Below, one piece after another: positions 23,694 through 38,600 of a DNA stretch of 64,000 nucleotides. A program made the position numbers and the translations under genes. The stretch is from Drosophila pseudoobscura (taxonomy: Eukaryota > Arthropoda > Insecta > Diptera > Drosophilidae): contig NC_046679.1 in assembly GCF_009870125.1 (NCBI RefSeq), positions 11,222,001 to 11,286,000 on the forward strand, in the 5' to 3' direction. The notes under the pieces were generated by a model. The model was not told where the DNA came from. It ran no database searches and worked only from the letters and a program-made list of their open reading frames with translations. Position 1 is the stretch's first letter. Each line of letters opens with the position of its first letter.

Positions 23694-26600
23694 TCATCTC
23701 TTGCGGCCCGCCGCGGTGGTGGCCATTATTTGCTGCATAGTTGGACCGGGAATGCACTGCTGTGGATCGCACTGCATCTGGCCGTCGCCGCCGCAACTGG
23801 AATGGATATTAGAGAATGGGAATTAGAACCGATCAAGGACTAGTCGGTGTGCTGTTATACTCACGTGCAGCGCATGCAAGGACCAGTCTTCGACTCGATG
23901 ACCTGGCCAACCTCGTATGTACGGTTGTCTATGAGGCAGCCCTCGTTAATCACAGCGGAACTCTGGGTGAAGCCTGTGAATAGCGGGGGCAGAGTGGTGC
24001 TGGTGGTTGTCGTGCTCGTCGTGACGTTGAGCACAGCGGCCATTGAGACGGGACACTCGTATCGCGGGCAGCAGAAGCCTGAAATGGGCTCCTCGTGGCA
24101 GCCGGCAATCGGAGGCGGGCAAGACTGCTGCAGACAGATGATGTCGCTTCTGAAGCAGAAGCAGAAGTCGCAAGGATCGTCACGTGGGATTTGCTGGGCG
24201 GAAACGTAAAGTTTGCCAGCATAGCGACAGGTGCCAGGACCGAACACATCCTCATCGTCGTACTCGTCTTCGTACTCGGGAGCATGACCGTAGGGCGGGT
24301 GTGTAATGGGACTGGCTGCTGTCGTTGAGGATGTGGTGCTGGTAGTTGGCGCCTCAGTGCTCTGCTTGGCAGTAGAAGCCTCGGTTGCTTCTTCCTCGCC
24401 TACTCGATCGCCGATGACTGGACTCTTGGTGGAGCTTGGGAGGTGCGCGAACAGTGGGTGCATTGTGGTGACGATTGTGGCGATATCTGCTTGCTCCGTG
24501 GCAACTTCCTCGCTGGAGGTCTCTGACGATGTCTCATCCTGGGCAGAAGGTGTGGTCGTGCTCTGGGGAATCTCTGAGACAACGGCGGGCACTTCAGGCT
24601 CTTCGGTTTCGGGCTTCTTGTGAGCCTCATCTTCGGTCTCCTCCGATTCCTTGTCCTCGCCCTCCTTCTCGGCTGCTTCTGTGACTTCCTCGGATTCAAC
24701 CGACTCGTCGCCTTCCTCAGTGGAGTCCAAGCTTGGCTTGACAGCTGGAGCTGCCGTGGTCTTGTCCTCGCTTGAGGGCACAACCGATTGGGGCAGTTCA
24801 GTGGACTTGTCGGGTACTTCTTTCTCCAGCTCCGGTGAAGCGGTTTCCGGCACAATATCAGCTTCGGTGACGGCGGCCTCAGATGGGGTTGCCTCCGAAG
24901 TTGTAGTGGCAGTAGGTGGCTTCAGTTTGGCACCAGCTGGAGACTGATCAGTGGTATCCTCAGCATCGCTGCTAGCTGGCTCGGTACTCTCTTCTCCCAC
25001 ATCTTCGGAGACAGGAGGCTGCTCGCTAGCTTCGCTGCTGGGCTCAACATCGTGATCCACAGGGGCGACTGTAACTGGAGTCTGGTCATCCTCTTTAGCA
25101 GGAGCGGCAGTCTGGGACATGACATCTTCCATTGGCTTCGTGTCGATCTCCTCAGCAGAAGGCACATCGACTGGAGCAGCAGTAGAATCAGTTTCGGGTA
25201 TGGCAGGAGCTGCGGTTGAGGAATCAAGTGGTGCTTCTGTCTGGTCGTGCTCTGCCTCGGAAGTGGGTGAAACTGTGGAGACATCAATTGGTGTCTTGGA
25301 ATCGTCCTGGGCAGTGGGAGTAACAGTTTCTTCCTTCTCATCAATGAGTGGTGACACAGTGGTGGCTGTCGTATCCTTGGTGTCATCCTGCTTAACGTCG
25401 GACACAGCTGGGCTGGCAATGGTGGTGACGTCAAGCTCATCCTCTGGCACCTTGTCGACAGCTGGTGTGCTGGCTTCGTCCTTGACAGAAGTGGCTGGGG
25501 AGGTCGTTGGTTGCTCAGATTCGTCCACAGTTGGGGGGGATGTCGAGGAAGCTGTCTCATCGATTGGCTGTTCGTCGGATGCATCGGTAGGAGGCTTTGT
25601 GCCTGACTCAGCTTCCTGCACATCCACAGAGGGCTCCTTTTCGGATGGTTCCTTAACGTCTGTAGCAGGAGTAGCGCTTGCCGCGAGATCTTCATCATCC
25701 TCCTTGGCCGGGACAACAGTGGTAGAGTCCACAGAGGCCTCCTTTTCGGATGGTTCCTTGGCGTCTGTGGCAGGAGTAGCGCTTGCCGTGAGATCTTGAT
25801 CATCCTCCTTGACAGGCGCAACAGTGGTAGAGTCCACAGAGGGCTCCTTTTCGGATGTTTCCTTGATTCCTGTGGCAGGAGTTGCGGTTGCCGCGAGATC
25901 TTCTTCTTCCTCCTTGGCGGGGGCGACGGTGGTAGAGTCCACAGAGGGCTCCTTATCGGATGTTTCGGGTGCGGCAGGAGTAACGGCTGGGGTGAGCTCT
26001 TCATCTGCTTGCTTGGCAGGGGCAACAGTGGTAGAGTCGGACTTGTCCTCTTCCTCCTTTTCGATGTCCTCAGCAGATGGGACAGATGTTGCTGATGGGA
26101 TATCTTGCTCTCCCAGCTGCGGCACTTCGGTTGATGCGTCGGTTTCCTTTGTTGGTTCCTCCGTCTCCTTCTCATCCACTGGTTTCTGGGCATCAGTGAC
26201 AGGCTCCTCTTCGCTGGATGGCGATGGAGTTGTGGGTTTCTCAGCAGCAAACAGTTTCTTCTTACCATCGCTGATACCAATGGTGGCTTCGGTGCTTTCC
26301 TCATCCTCTGCGGATGTGGAAGGTTTCTTCTCGTCGGATGGGACTGAAGCATCTTCTTCAGCGGAGGGAGCACCGATGGTGACAGTCTCAGCATCTTCAG
26401 ATGGCAGATCAGTTGAAGTTTCGGGAGTCTTTTCCCCTGGTGTCTGGGCAGTCGATGAAGGCTGCTTATCTTCGGTCTCCTCATCAGCCTGGGAATCGGT
26501 TGATGGAACGATTTCATCACTGGCTTCCGTGGATCCTTCTTCAGGAGCGGCAGTTGTGGCAGAGATTTTATCTTCGGGCTGGCTTCCAATCTTATCTTCT

Positions 26601-29600
26601 GGAGTTGGCAGCTTGGCTGGTGCTTCAGTAGACTGCTCCTCCTCTGTTGGCTTCTCTCCTTCAGTTGGTTTTTCGTCCTCCTTTGGCTTCTGCTCCTCGA
26701 TTGGTTTCTCTTCCTCAGTTGGCTTCTCATCCGCTTCAGAGACGGGGCCAATTGTGGTGATATCCGAATCAATATCAGCAGATGGCACCGAGGTGACAGC
26801 AGGTTCCTTATCGTCCAGGCTTGGAGCAGCAGTCGATTCACGCTCCTGCTCTGTGGATGTCTCAGTGGATGAAGGTAGAACATCCTCTGGGGTTTCTTGG
26901 GGCAGTTTTGGCACATCGGGTACCTTATCGGCGGCAGAAGGTGCTGGAGTTGTCGTGGCAGCAGCAGCAGTATCGTCGTCTTCCTCCGAAGATGTTGTGG
27001 GAGCCTCGGGCTTCTCCTCTGCCTCCTCGGATGGCGTCTTGTCTGTTGATGCACTATCGTCTCCAGCTTCTTCTTCAGACGATGGGGATGTGGCAGCAGA
27101 GGGCCTGGCAGTAGAGGTTTCAATGTCGGACTCCTTCTCTACATCTTCTCCTGCGGGAAGTGGTTCCTTTTCGTCCACGGGTTTCTCAGTGCGATCTTCG
27201 TCAGAAACAGGAGCAGCAGTTGCATCTGATTTCTCATCGTGCTCAGCCTCGGGAGTAACGCTAACTGAGGGAGTCTTTTCATCAGAGGGAGCAGGTGTTG
27301 TGTCCTTGCGTTCGTCAGAAGAGGGAGTTGTCGTCGATTGCTCATCGGACTCTTCCTTAGCGGCATCAACCGGAGCAGGAGTAGTGGTACGATCAGATTC
27401 AGGCTCGATCTCAGCAGGGACAGAAGACGGTTTCTGTTCGCTTTCATCCTTCGAAGGAACATCAGTAGTGGCGGGCGCCTCTTCGTCAGAAGTGTCGCCA
27501 ACTGACGGAGCAGCCGTGGCAGTCTCGTCTTCAGGCTCTGCTCCAAGCAGGGTCTTTTCTGTGCTGTCTGGAGTCTTATCTTCATCAGAAGCAGGAACAG
27601 CAGGAACTGGAGTAGTAGTGGCCTCGCTCTCGACTCCATGGTCAGAGACGGACGCGGTCGATGACTCATCAGAGGTGTCCTTCTCGCCCTCAGAACTTGG
27701 TTCAGTGGTAGCAACATCATCCTTTGCAGGTTCCTTGTCGGTTTCAGCCTCAGTAGTGGACTCTGGCTTAGTGGCTGGTGCTTTGGTGGGCAATGGTGGT
27801 GCCTTTTCGTCAGCGTCTTCTTTGATCGGAGATCGCTCAGTTGAGGCTGGAACGGAATCATCATCGTCCGAACTATCTTCGGCAGAAGTGGATGGCTCCT
27901 TCTCATCCGATACCTTCGATGGAGCAACTGTTGTGAATTTGTCCAAGTCCTCGATTTCCTCTTCATCGGATACACTGGTGGATGGCTTGGGTGTCTTTTC
28001 GGTCTTTGGTGACTGAGTAGATGGAGTGGACTCCTCGGCTTCTGGCTTCGTGTCGAGCTCTGGAGTATGCACTTCAGTTGATGACTCTGTGGAGGAGTCT
28101 TCCTCGGATAAAGCGGGGGTAGCCGGGGTTCCTTCTTCGGAATCGGTATCTCCATCAGCAACTGGCGCCTTAGGTCCAAGACTGGGGGTCTCTTCAGTGG
28201 GTTTCTCTTCTTCACTGGGCTTATCTTCTTCAGTTGGTTTCTTCTCATCGATTGGTTTCTCTTCCTCTGTCGTGATGGGAGCAGTGGTTGTGGCTGGCGA
28301 TTCATCTCCAGTCTCCTTTTGGCTATCATCTGCAAATTGAGGCGGAGTTGTGGCATCTTCTTGGGACGGCTTCTTGGTGGCCTCATCTGTGGTCGGCTGC
28401 TCTGTGGCTGGGACAGTTTCAGCTTCTCCTGCTGGCTCTTTCTTACCCTCATCCGTGGGCTTGGGCACGGGTTCTTTGTCAAGGGGTTTATCTTTGTGTT
28501 CCTCTTCCTCAATTTCAGGAGTAGCTGTGGCTGTCGTGGGCTTGGCCATGTCCTCGTCGGAAACAGCAGCTGGCTTCTCGACCGCCTTGGGTGTGGAAGA
28601 CTCAACCTCCACCGGCAGAAGGGGTGTCACCTGTGGAACCTCCTCATCGGGCTTGACATGGGAAAGTGGCTGCTCAGTAATGCCAGTGGGCATGATGACA
28701 TCCTTGGGGATTTCTTCGGTGCTGGCACCCGACTCATCCTCATCGATCCTGTCAATAGGCTTGGCAGTAGTATCCTCCTCATCGCTCTCCTCGCAAATGT
28801 AAGTTGGGCAGCAGCCAGCAAGAAGATCGGAAGAAAGGACGCACTTGTCGCGGTTCTCGGGCTCTTTGCACTCCATTTGCTGGCAGGACACAAGGCTGCT
28901 GATGCACTTGCAGGACACATCGCAGGCCGAGGTGGACGGCACAATGGTGTTGTTGGCATAGGTCTTGCCCTCCACCAAGCAGTCACCTTCTCCAGGAATG
29001 ACAGCTGGCAGGTCCATGGCGGGCAGAGCTTCGGAGGAGCTCTGATCATCGGCACTGGGTGAAACGGTAGTCTGCTCTGACGCGAAATCGTCCCGGCTGA
29101 TAACTGGCACTGTGGTTGGCTGCTCGGCACTGGGCGAGACGCTGCTGGACTGCTCTTCGGGCAGGGGAGTGGTCGCGGGCTCTTCTGGCTTCGATGGCTC
29201 CTCTTTGATGGCTGGCTCAGTTGCATCTTCGGCGCTCTCGGTGGAGTCTTTCTCTCCGGCAGGCGGCAGGTAGACTGATGATGGCTTCTCTGTAGAGACC
29301 TCTCCGCCTTCCACCGGAAGACTTGTCGAGGGCTTGATGTCGAGAACTGGTGGCACACTGTCGGATTTAGCTGGCACTGCCTCGGTGCTTGTCTCATCTT
29401 CCTCCTTTTCGTCCTGAGACTTGTCTGTGGTCTCATCCGGCTGATCTTGCTTGTGGAGTGGTGTGCTGGTCGATGCATCGATTTCGGCTTCGTCGGTTTC
29501 CGTGGATGACTCTTCAGCAGGCTTCTCGGCAGAAACTGGCTTGGCTGTGCCGGACTTGAAGGCGTCTTCGGCAGGAACTTCAGTGGATGCATCGAGATCA

Positions 29601-32600
29601 CCTTCGGTAACCTTCTCATCGCTCTCAGGAGTAGGCAGAGTGGTGGCAGCCTCATCCTTTTCGCCAGCACGAGCGGGTGCACTAGTGGATGTTCCAATGG
29701 AGGGCTCATCCTTTTCGGAAGCAGCCTGGACTCCTTCGGTGGATGATGAGATCGGTGTGCCAGCTGTGGAGCCTTCTTCTGTCTCCGTGACTGGCTCCTC
29801 GTCCTGTTCTGCTGTCAACTCGGTTGAATCATCGGCAATATCGGACTTGGGCGTGGTTGCCTTGACAATCTCCTCCTCCGCACTGACACTGACGTCCGCG
29901 GATGGAGTGGTTGGTCCGGCAATCTCCTCTTCGGCGGATGTTTTGTCGGCTGGAGTCGATGGTCCAGCAATCTCCTCTTCTTCGGCGGATGTTTTGTCGG
30001 CTGGAGTGGTGGCTTTGCTAACCTCTTCCTCTTCGGAGGCATCAGCAGACGGAGTTGTGGGCTTGGCAATGTCCTCAGCATCCTCACTGCTTGTGGGCTC
30101 GGCAGGCGGTGTAGCCGTGACAGTATCGATGTCCTTCTCACCCTCACCCTCGGTCTGAGGAGCGGGAGTGGTTGCCTTGGCAACCTCATCCTCCGATGGC
30201 GTGGTTCCCTTGATGATCTCCTCTTCTCTCTCGCCGCTTGCCTCTTCCGTGGATTCAGTGGGCTTAGCAGCTTCAGCGTCGTCCCTATGCACCACTGCAG
30301 GTGTGGGCTTGGCATCCTCATCTTCAGAGCTTCCTGCTGGAGCAGGAGTGGCCTTGACATCTTCCTCATCTTCAGAGCTTCCTGCTGGAGCAGGAGTGGC
30401 CTTGACATCTTCCTCATCTTCAGAGCTTCCGGCCGGGGCAGGAGTGACCTTGACATCTTCCTCATCTTCAGAGCTTCCGGCTGGGGCAGGAGTGGCCTTG
30501 ACATCTTCCTCATCTTCACCGCTTCCTTCTGGAGTTGGCGTGGGCTTAGCCTCATCATCTTCTGAGCTTCCTGCTGGAGCTGGTGTTGGCTTGGCCTCCT
30601 CATCTTCTGAGGTACCTGCTGGCGTTGGCTTGGCTTCCTGATCTTCATCACTTCCTTCTGGTGTTGTCTTGGAGTCCTCATCTTCTGAAGCTCCTGCTGG
30701 AGCAGGTGTTGGCTTGGCGTCTTCCTTCTTAATGCCTTCCTCAGGAGCAGGTGTGGGTTTGAAGTCGTCCTTCTCGGCGTCTTCCTCAGAAGCAGGTGTT
30801 GGCTTAACTTCATCCTCTTCGCCGCTTCCCTCCTCAGTGGGTGTGGCCTTAGTCTGGTCCTCCTCGCCACTGCCTTCCTCAGAAGATGTGGGCTTGGCCT
30901 CTTCCGTTTCATCGCTCGTTTCCTCGGCAGAAGTGGGCTTAACATCTTCATCGGTAACGGAAGGAGCAGAGGTGGTGACCTTAACGATCTCCTCTTCGGG
31001 ACTGGCCTTGGCTGGTGCTGGAGAGGTGACCTTGATGATCTCCTCCTCCTCGGTGCTATCCTGATCGACGGTCTTCGTGGGCTTCGAAACATCCTCTTCG
31101 CCGCTTCCCTCGGGCTCTGGTGTGGTGACAATCTTAATGATGTCATCCTCCTCCTCCACTTCGCCGCTGGCTTCGGTGGCGGTTTCGGTGGATGAGGCGC
31201 CGGTGGCTGCTTCAGTCGAGGTGGATAATAGATCGATTCTGGAGTCGGAAGCAATGCCGGCGGTGGAGCTCTCGGGCGTGAAGGGTTTGTCTTTTTCGTC
31301 CGAGGCACGCACTGGGGCACTTGTGGTCGTCTCCTCATCTTCAACTTCACCGCTGCCCTCCTCCACTGTGGGAATCTCGGTGGCCGTCTCCTTGTCCTGG
31401 TCCTTTTCTTCGTCATCAATGTGCTCCTGGAGGTCCACATCCTCCTTGGGAATCTCGCCGTGGATGTCCTTGGCGGGAGCGGACGTTGAGATCTTCGGCG
31501 TGGTGATCTCCACAATCTCAGTGGTTGCACTGTCGTCCTCGCAAATGTAGTTGTTGGGACAGCACTCGCCCTCGGCTGCTGGCATGGCCCGGCAGGACGT
31601 GCCGTTGGCCGCCATCATCGGCATCTTGCAGTCCTGGACGGCGCAAACCATGTGTCCTCGCATGCAGTAGCAGTGCTCGCACGCATCCTTGCCCTTGATC
31701 GAGGCTCCATCGGCGTAGATGTCCCCATTGAACATGCAGTCGGTGGACTCGGTTGGCATCATGGTCGTGGGCAGGATGAAGCCGGTGGTGGGACGCTCTG
31801 TAGTCGTCGTCGTCGTGGTGGACGTATCGATGAAGTCCAGCTCGTTCTCGTGGTCTGCAAGAGAATTTGATTGTTTAGTACCAGTGAGAGGCAGAGAAAG
31901 GCTGGCGACTTACCGCAACTGTAGCGCACGGGGCAGCAGGATCCCTTATTGTAGATGGGCAGGCATCCGTCCACATGGAGGGTGCACTCCTGCATCACGC
32001 ACTTGGTCTGGTTGTTGATGCAGTAGCACAGCTCGCACGGCCTGTTGGGGTTCGATGGCACCTGGGCTCCCTCCGGGTAGAACTTCTCCTCGATGCTGCA
32101 GCCGAACTTCTCGGGGATGCTCAGCTCAGTGCCGGGCTCAGGGGTGTGGTAGGGTACATCGACCGGAACTGTTTATTGGGGCGAGGGGGATTGTTTAGGA
32201 ATGATGGACCTCAGCTTTCAGCTGGGACTACTCACCCTCTGGGCAGGTGATGATGGGACAGCACTGATCCTCCCGCTTCTCCACGATGCAGTCGTGGCCA
32301 ATGGGCTTGGTGAAGGGGCAGACGCGCAGGTAGCACATCAGCATGCGGTTGTGGCAGGTGCAGTTCAGACACGGCTCATTGGTCATGATGCGATCGCCCT
32401 CGTTGTAATGCGCATAGTTGTAGTAGCAGCCCTCTGCAACGGAAAACACACCAAGAAAGAGGCTCACATTACTACCTCGTCCTCAAATCTGGAGCGCTGC
32501 CTGGGAAAAGCAGCCTCAAACAATGCCTGGGCCCCCAGTTCTCTGACTAATAAATTCCAGCCATTAGCTATGGATGCAGGCCACCACAGAATCCACTATC

Positions 32601-35600
32601 CACTGAACATCAAGCTGCAGCTCCAGTTCAAGTTGGAGTTAAAGGCGTGGGCGGGGGCGGGTCAATGTGTGCTACTGTGTCGCCAGGGCCATAAATAAGG
32701 CTTAGCGCCACCAGCTGTCATAATACGTGCAGCTATAGACAATTTTTATTGCTCATCAGCGTCGTTAAACAAAAGTCAAGTGCCACTGCCGGTCGTGTCT
32801 TAAAATATGCGCACGTCCGTCAGTCCCAATGTCCACTGTCCGTCGCCGGTTGTCCGCTGTCTGGGCTGACTGGCTGCCTAATTTAGTGACGTCCACCCGC
32901 AATAAATTCAACATCACATCATTAACACGTTAAACGCGCCAGACCCACACCCGGACCCCGCCTCAGACCCAGACCCAGACCCAGACCACAAGTGGAGAGC
33001 CGAGAGCTGAGCAGCGAGCAGGGGCTAGACCATTTTTTGTTGATTGAAATCTTTGGGGTCTCGGACTGGGTCTCGGTCTCGGTCTCAGTCTCGGTCTCTG
33101 GCGCAGTTTGAAGCTCACGTTTCCAACATAACTCGTAAAAAGCAGCGCTTATTTCTTTATGTTTCAATTTGTTTTCGTATGTGTCTTTTCACACCTCATC
33201 TAACTGGTTAATAATGCTGCTTTATGACAGCGATTGGTTCGATCATTGGCACCCGATTAGCGGCTTATGCTTTCTGGAGCCGGCTTATCCGCCTGGACAG
33301 CACTTGACGAGCTAATTAACCACCAAGGTGGGGAATGGGGAGTGGGGAATGCGGAAGGGGAATCTTTGATGGGAAAATCTAGAAGCCCTGGGGAGATGGG
33401 ACCTGTCATACATATGCATATTGTTTCATTTAATGAAACAATTCTCAGATTAGGGATGGGCTTTCCTTTCGTTTCGTTCACATGGAAAACAAATTAAATT
33501 CGCGGCGTGCCATAAATCTCGCAAGCATTTATGGCGCATAGCAATCTGATTCTCTTCATTATTATTCCGAAACGTAATCATCATAAAACGAATCTAGATG
33601 CACTTTTACGAGTATTATGGGTGTACCAGTGGTTCAATTTTGCTTGCCGCAGCCGCAGCCACAGCCTCAGCCTCGATTGGGGCGGCCACCGTCGTTATTG
33701 CCACCACTGGCAGCACTCAAAAATTAAACAGAATTCCGACTTACCCGAGTACTGCTGGATCTCCGTGTATTCCTGCAGTGGAGCTGGAATGAGGAATGCG
33801 AAAAGAAATGTTTATTATTTAATGAAATGCCATAGTTACTTTGCCGCGATTACGGCAGCATTTTTATGATGGCCATATCCGTTAGCCATGACCATAATAA
33901 ATTAATTTATCTATTGCAGCGAATGCATCGCAGCAAATGCATCGAATGCCGGGGCCAGGCTCTAATTGTGCCTGCATGCAATTGAAATTAGGCCCCGGAC
34001 GTGGCCCCGGACTTGCGTAGGCCTACCACTCCTGTTGATAGCCCTGTCCGGGGCCTGATAACAGGGTCCAAGTGCCGCTGGCCAGCCGGCCAGCACCAGC
34101 AGCAGCTCCAAATTGCAACATCAGGAGGCACCAGCAACCAGCAACCAGCACCAGCTCTAGCAGGAGCAACAGCTTGGCTTTGTGTGCGTGCAACGTGTTA
34201 TTACCACATAATCAAAATGCAGCCAGCCAGCCAGCAACATCATCCGGCAATCCAGCAAAAATGGCACGTAGTCGATTCTGAGCCGAGGCCTGAGCTGCCT
34301 GCGTGTGTCCCACCACCACCACCGTGTGGCCAACCGCCGTCTGGCCTGTCTCTGGCCCCTGGTAAAATGGCTCAAACAAATTGTTTAAGCTGACAGTTGG
34401 CCAGCAAGGCGAGTGCTGTAGCGGCTGCTGCTGCTGCTGTTCTACGAGGTTCTGGAGGCCACTTGTTGCTGCGGTGGGGTGGCGTCTATGAGCCACAAGC
34501 CAGCAGCAACATGCAACATGCAACAAAGGACGGCCTGTTGCTGCACGGCGCACGGCGCACGACGCACGGCAGAAAATGATTTGACAAATTGCACTTTTAT
34601 GAATTGCTGTTGCTGGCGGCTTTGCGGCTTTGATTAATTGCGTCTAGTTGAAGGGTTGACAATTTTGCACATATTTCACATTTGAATTTCCGCATACTCG
34701 TGTATCTGGGGGGCCCCGACGGGACACTCCGGGATGACTTGCTCTTTGCCGGGATCCACATTTAAATGGAAGTCTGGCCCATACAATTTGGCAACAAATT
34801 GCAGGCGAAACAACAATGAAAATTCTAACGGCAAGTGCTCATAAGCATGAATTTGGCCCAGGCCCAGAACTGGTCAAGACGGCGGCAACAAATCAGAGTA
34901 GCAATTTCAAATCGTGGCCAACGAACTGCTCCTAGAATATCTCTCTCTCTCTCACTCGAAACTAACGGATGTAAATTACATTTTATGCGGTAAGAACAAC
35001 CACACGACCGAACCTGGCAACGCATAAAAATTCACACATTAACTGTTAAGGATTGTCGGCCAGCAGGTGGAGATCGAGATGGATGGGAGTCAGAGGCGTT
35101 GGCGAAGGCGAAGGGGAGCTACCACTTGACTGAACTGAACTCAAGCCTGGAGAAGGCAGTGTGAAGAATTTGGCTGCAATGGGAGTCAATCATGCAGCCG
35201 GTTCGCAGTCAGTCCGATACGAGACACAGTCCCAGACCCAGACCCAGACTCAGACTCAGACCTAGAACCATAGCCAGACTCTGGCAGAGAGCAAGACCAC
35301 GACGACGACAACTCCCCAGTTGCCGCCGGGACGGGACCGCCTTGTAATGCAAACTTATGCAACAATTTTGTGCTGTGCAAGTGCAACAACTAAAACAAGC
35401 CACATACTACTACATCATCATTACGATTATTATTATGATGATGATGATGATCGGGGCGACGCATGAGCTGTTGTTGCTTTTGCTGCTGCTGCTGCTCTTG
35501 CTGCTGTCGAGGAGGAGGATGAGGATGATGATGATGATGATGGTGATGGTACACATCAAACATGGTCGTGTCGGTCCAACAAACAGAAGTCAGTCAGTCA

Positions 35601-38600
35601 GTTAGTCAGCCAAAGTCGCTGCTGATGTTGTGGCTGGTGTTGATGTGGATCCAGCTACAACTTGCCCGGCTCTGCCACTGCATCGTGTAGTACTTGGGCA
35701 ACAGAGACTGCGGTCGAAGCCGAAGTTAAAGCCAAGTTGTTGGCGGTGGCGTTGGCTTTAGCTTGGTCTTGCTCTTGCTCTTGCTCTTTGCTGTTGCTCC
35801 CGCTCGAGTCGTGCATTTTGTTTATTCTAGGAAAGCGCGCGCGCATTCGCCCCCTTCTGATCCTCCTCCATGGCCATGGCCATGGCTGGCTGCTTGGTCT
35901 GGGCCAAGACGCTGCCACTGCCACTGCCACTGCCTCTGCGGCAAGTTGAATGACCCGTCGCGCATGTGTGCAAAAATGTGTACACAAACCATAAAATACA
36001 AGCCACAAGCACTGGCACTGGCACTGGCACTAGCACCAGCTCTGGCACTGGCAGCTTTACTTACATAAGTAGGCCTAGGTGCTTCAGCTGTAGCTGTATA
36101 TCTGTAGCTGTATCCGAGGCTGGACTGAACCAGAGTCACATAGTCGCAGGCCCAGGCCAAGGCTCAGACGCAAGCCCAAACACAGACCCAAGCCAAGACC
36201 CAGGCACGCCTTTTGCTGGTTACGCTTTATTATTTAGTGCTGTGGGTGGACTCGGCTGTGGGGGCAGCAGAAAGTGGGGGAAAAAGTGGAAGTTTTCCCC
36301 AAATATTCTTGTTGCTGGCATTACTTTTATATGCCCCACCCCACCTCTGGGCCTGGGCCCGGGTCTCTACGATTTCTTCTGCCTGCGCCGTGCGGCTCGA
36401 TGCGGAAACGCAGGCGAGTGAAAATATTTGCCATGCCACAAATATTTCAAAGATTACTAAATAAACACAAATCTTCGCCAGTCTGTTGTCCCCAAATGCG
36501 TTTGTCGTTGCCTCTCTTCTCCTTTTTTTTACCGCTATTCGCAGCTGCAGCAGCGACAACTTGACCACACCCACCTCCACCTCCAGTCGCAGACGCAGAC
36601 CCATTCCCAGCCCCATTCCCAGTCCCGAAGAAGCGTTGGATCAGGCTCTGGCCTGAAACGTAGCCGTTTCTCACTCTGTTTTTGGTGTGACCGAGGAGAG
36701 TCTTTCTATATTTATCTATCTTCTAATTAGATGCAGCTAAAACAATGCCCGGGGAGACGAGCAATAAATCGATCTATAATTGCGATTCCCAGTAAAGGCA
36801 CAAGGCAGCAGCGTCCAAGAACAGCCAAGAAGCCACAAGGAAGCACAAGAAGAAGCCACTAGGAAGAAGGAGCATGCAAATTTTTAATGGACTTTTGTTG
36901 GGCAAAACAATTTCCATTTTCTATGGCCTTGATCACATAATTTCCATAATGCCGAGTAGATCAATATGGAGTGAGCGACAAGCTAACAACAACACAGACA
37001 GAAGGAGCCCAGACTTCCGACCCATGCCCATGCCCATGCCCAGGCCCATGCCCAGGCCGATGCCCAGGCCCAGGCCCAATGCCTCCACAGCCACAGTATC
37101 ATGTCCATGCATCAACGCTGAAAGCAGCCGCCAGGCAAGAGGCAAAACTGCAACACGGCAGGAGGCGCCCTAACAATGCAACTGCAACTGGAAGCATCGG
37201 AGGCCGCACAGCAAATGAATTTGCGAGTAATTTAACATGATTATGTCGGCGACAAGGTAGCAATGTAGACATCGAAGCTGCTGCTGCTGGTGGAGCTCCT
37301 CGATTGCGGCTCCCCAAATTGGACGCAGTTGCTGTGGCCACGGGTATTGTATGGGCTATTGCCTTGGCTAGGGCGCTACCTTGGCGTGACGCTGTGTTTT
37401 ATTACCGGACTGATGCTAGAGCCTAGACCATGATTCGTTCTAAGTAAATTATGCCCGATGGTCATGATGTGGATGGGGCGGCCATGAAATTGCACCAGTC
37501 GAAGGCTGTTCTGGTTGTTGCTGCCGTGCATATGAAACAATTACCGAGGCAAGGGTAATATCAGAGGAGGCTTAGACCTAGGCCCGCACAATCCTGCCTG
37601 TCTATATGTGGACATTGTAATTGCAGGCCCGACTCTAGGCCCAACTTCGACTACGACTACGACTACGACTAGGACTCGAACTCGAGCTCCTCGAGCTCAT
37701 CTCATATGCATATTTATGGCTGCCTGCCTGGGCAATGTCATTAGAGAGTCAGTGTCTGTTTGTCAGTTTGCCAGTTCGCCAGTTCGCCAGTTTGTCAGTT
37801 TGTCAGGTTGGGCGAACTTTTCCCTACCGCTCCTGACTGCTTAATAGATAATAATGAGGCCCAGTCGGCTGGCAGCTGGCCTTGGGGCGCTGTAATTAAG
37901 CAGTTAAAGGAGGGGTCGGTGTCGGTCGCCAGGAATTCTTTCCCACAGTCCGGGTCTCCGGGCCCTAGAGTTTTACGAGCATGTGTCCTGTCTTTGATTT
38001 GTTTTGATGGCCTTTGCATGGCTTTAATGAATCCTCTGCTCCCCCTCCCCCTGCCCGACCCCGTTCCCGTCCAGCAATCAATCTGTCCGACTCAGTCAGA
38101 GCACTCTTCCCCCGACTCGGGGCTAATCACAGACTGGCATTCCACTCCCCAGCTCTACTTTGTTCTGTTGTGTTCCGTTCCGTTCTGTTGCGAGGCAAAT
38201 ATATCATAATTTTGTTTGCGCAATTTTAGACAGTCCAAAACGGAGGCCTAGACAGAGAGATGGATGCACGGCCGGACGGAGGAGGAACTGTCGTTCCGCA
38301 GCTCGTGCTGCACCGAGGAGCTCCTCCTTGGTCTGCATTCAATTATTACACCGCTAGCTGTTATTGATAACAGCGCATTGATTACAGCAATTGCCGAAAT
38401 AACAGACAAGCCAGTCCAACGGCAGATTCCGATGCAGATTGAGACTCAGATTGCTCCAGTGGCTGCTGGAGGAGCTGCAGTCGGAGCCTGACAAGTGATG
38501 GATGCATCCATGGCCCGGCCCCGGCAATCAGCAGCGGCAGGAGGAGCCTCAGCAGCAACAAGTTTTCCCCTGCGCATGCGTAACTGTTTATTAATTTGAG

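Noticed and set aside
24922..28605. Very long open frames in other frames and on the plus strand over the Tnc central exon (hundreds of codons).
   Set aside because: They are shadows caused by the repetitive GAG/TCC-rich codon use of Tnc; they are Ser/Arg/Pro/Leu low complexity and have no domain.
33745..33772. A 28-nt minus-strand segment between consensus acceptor (CTGCAG) and donor (GGTAAG), a possible extra Tnc exon.
   Set aside because: Its length shifts the frame, while direct splicing from 45116 to 32433 keeps the frame and joins the signal peptide straight to the first VWC domain.
35433..35546. GAT/CTG repeats considered as a CRISPR-like or regularly spaced array.
   Set aside because: They are simple trinucleotide microsatellites without unique spacers, in a eukaryotic intron.
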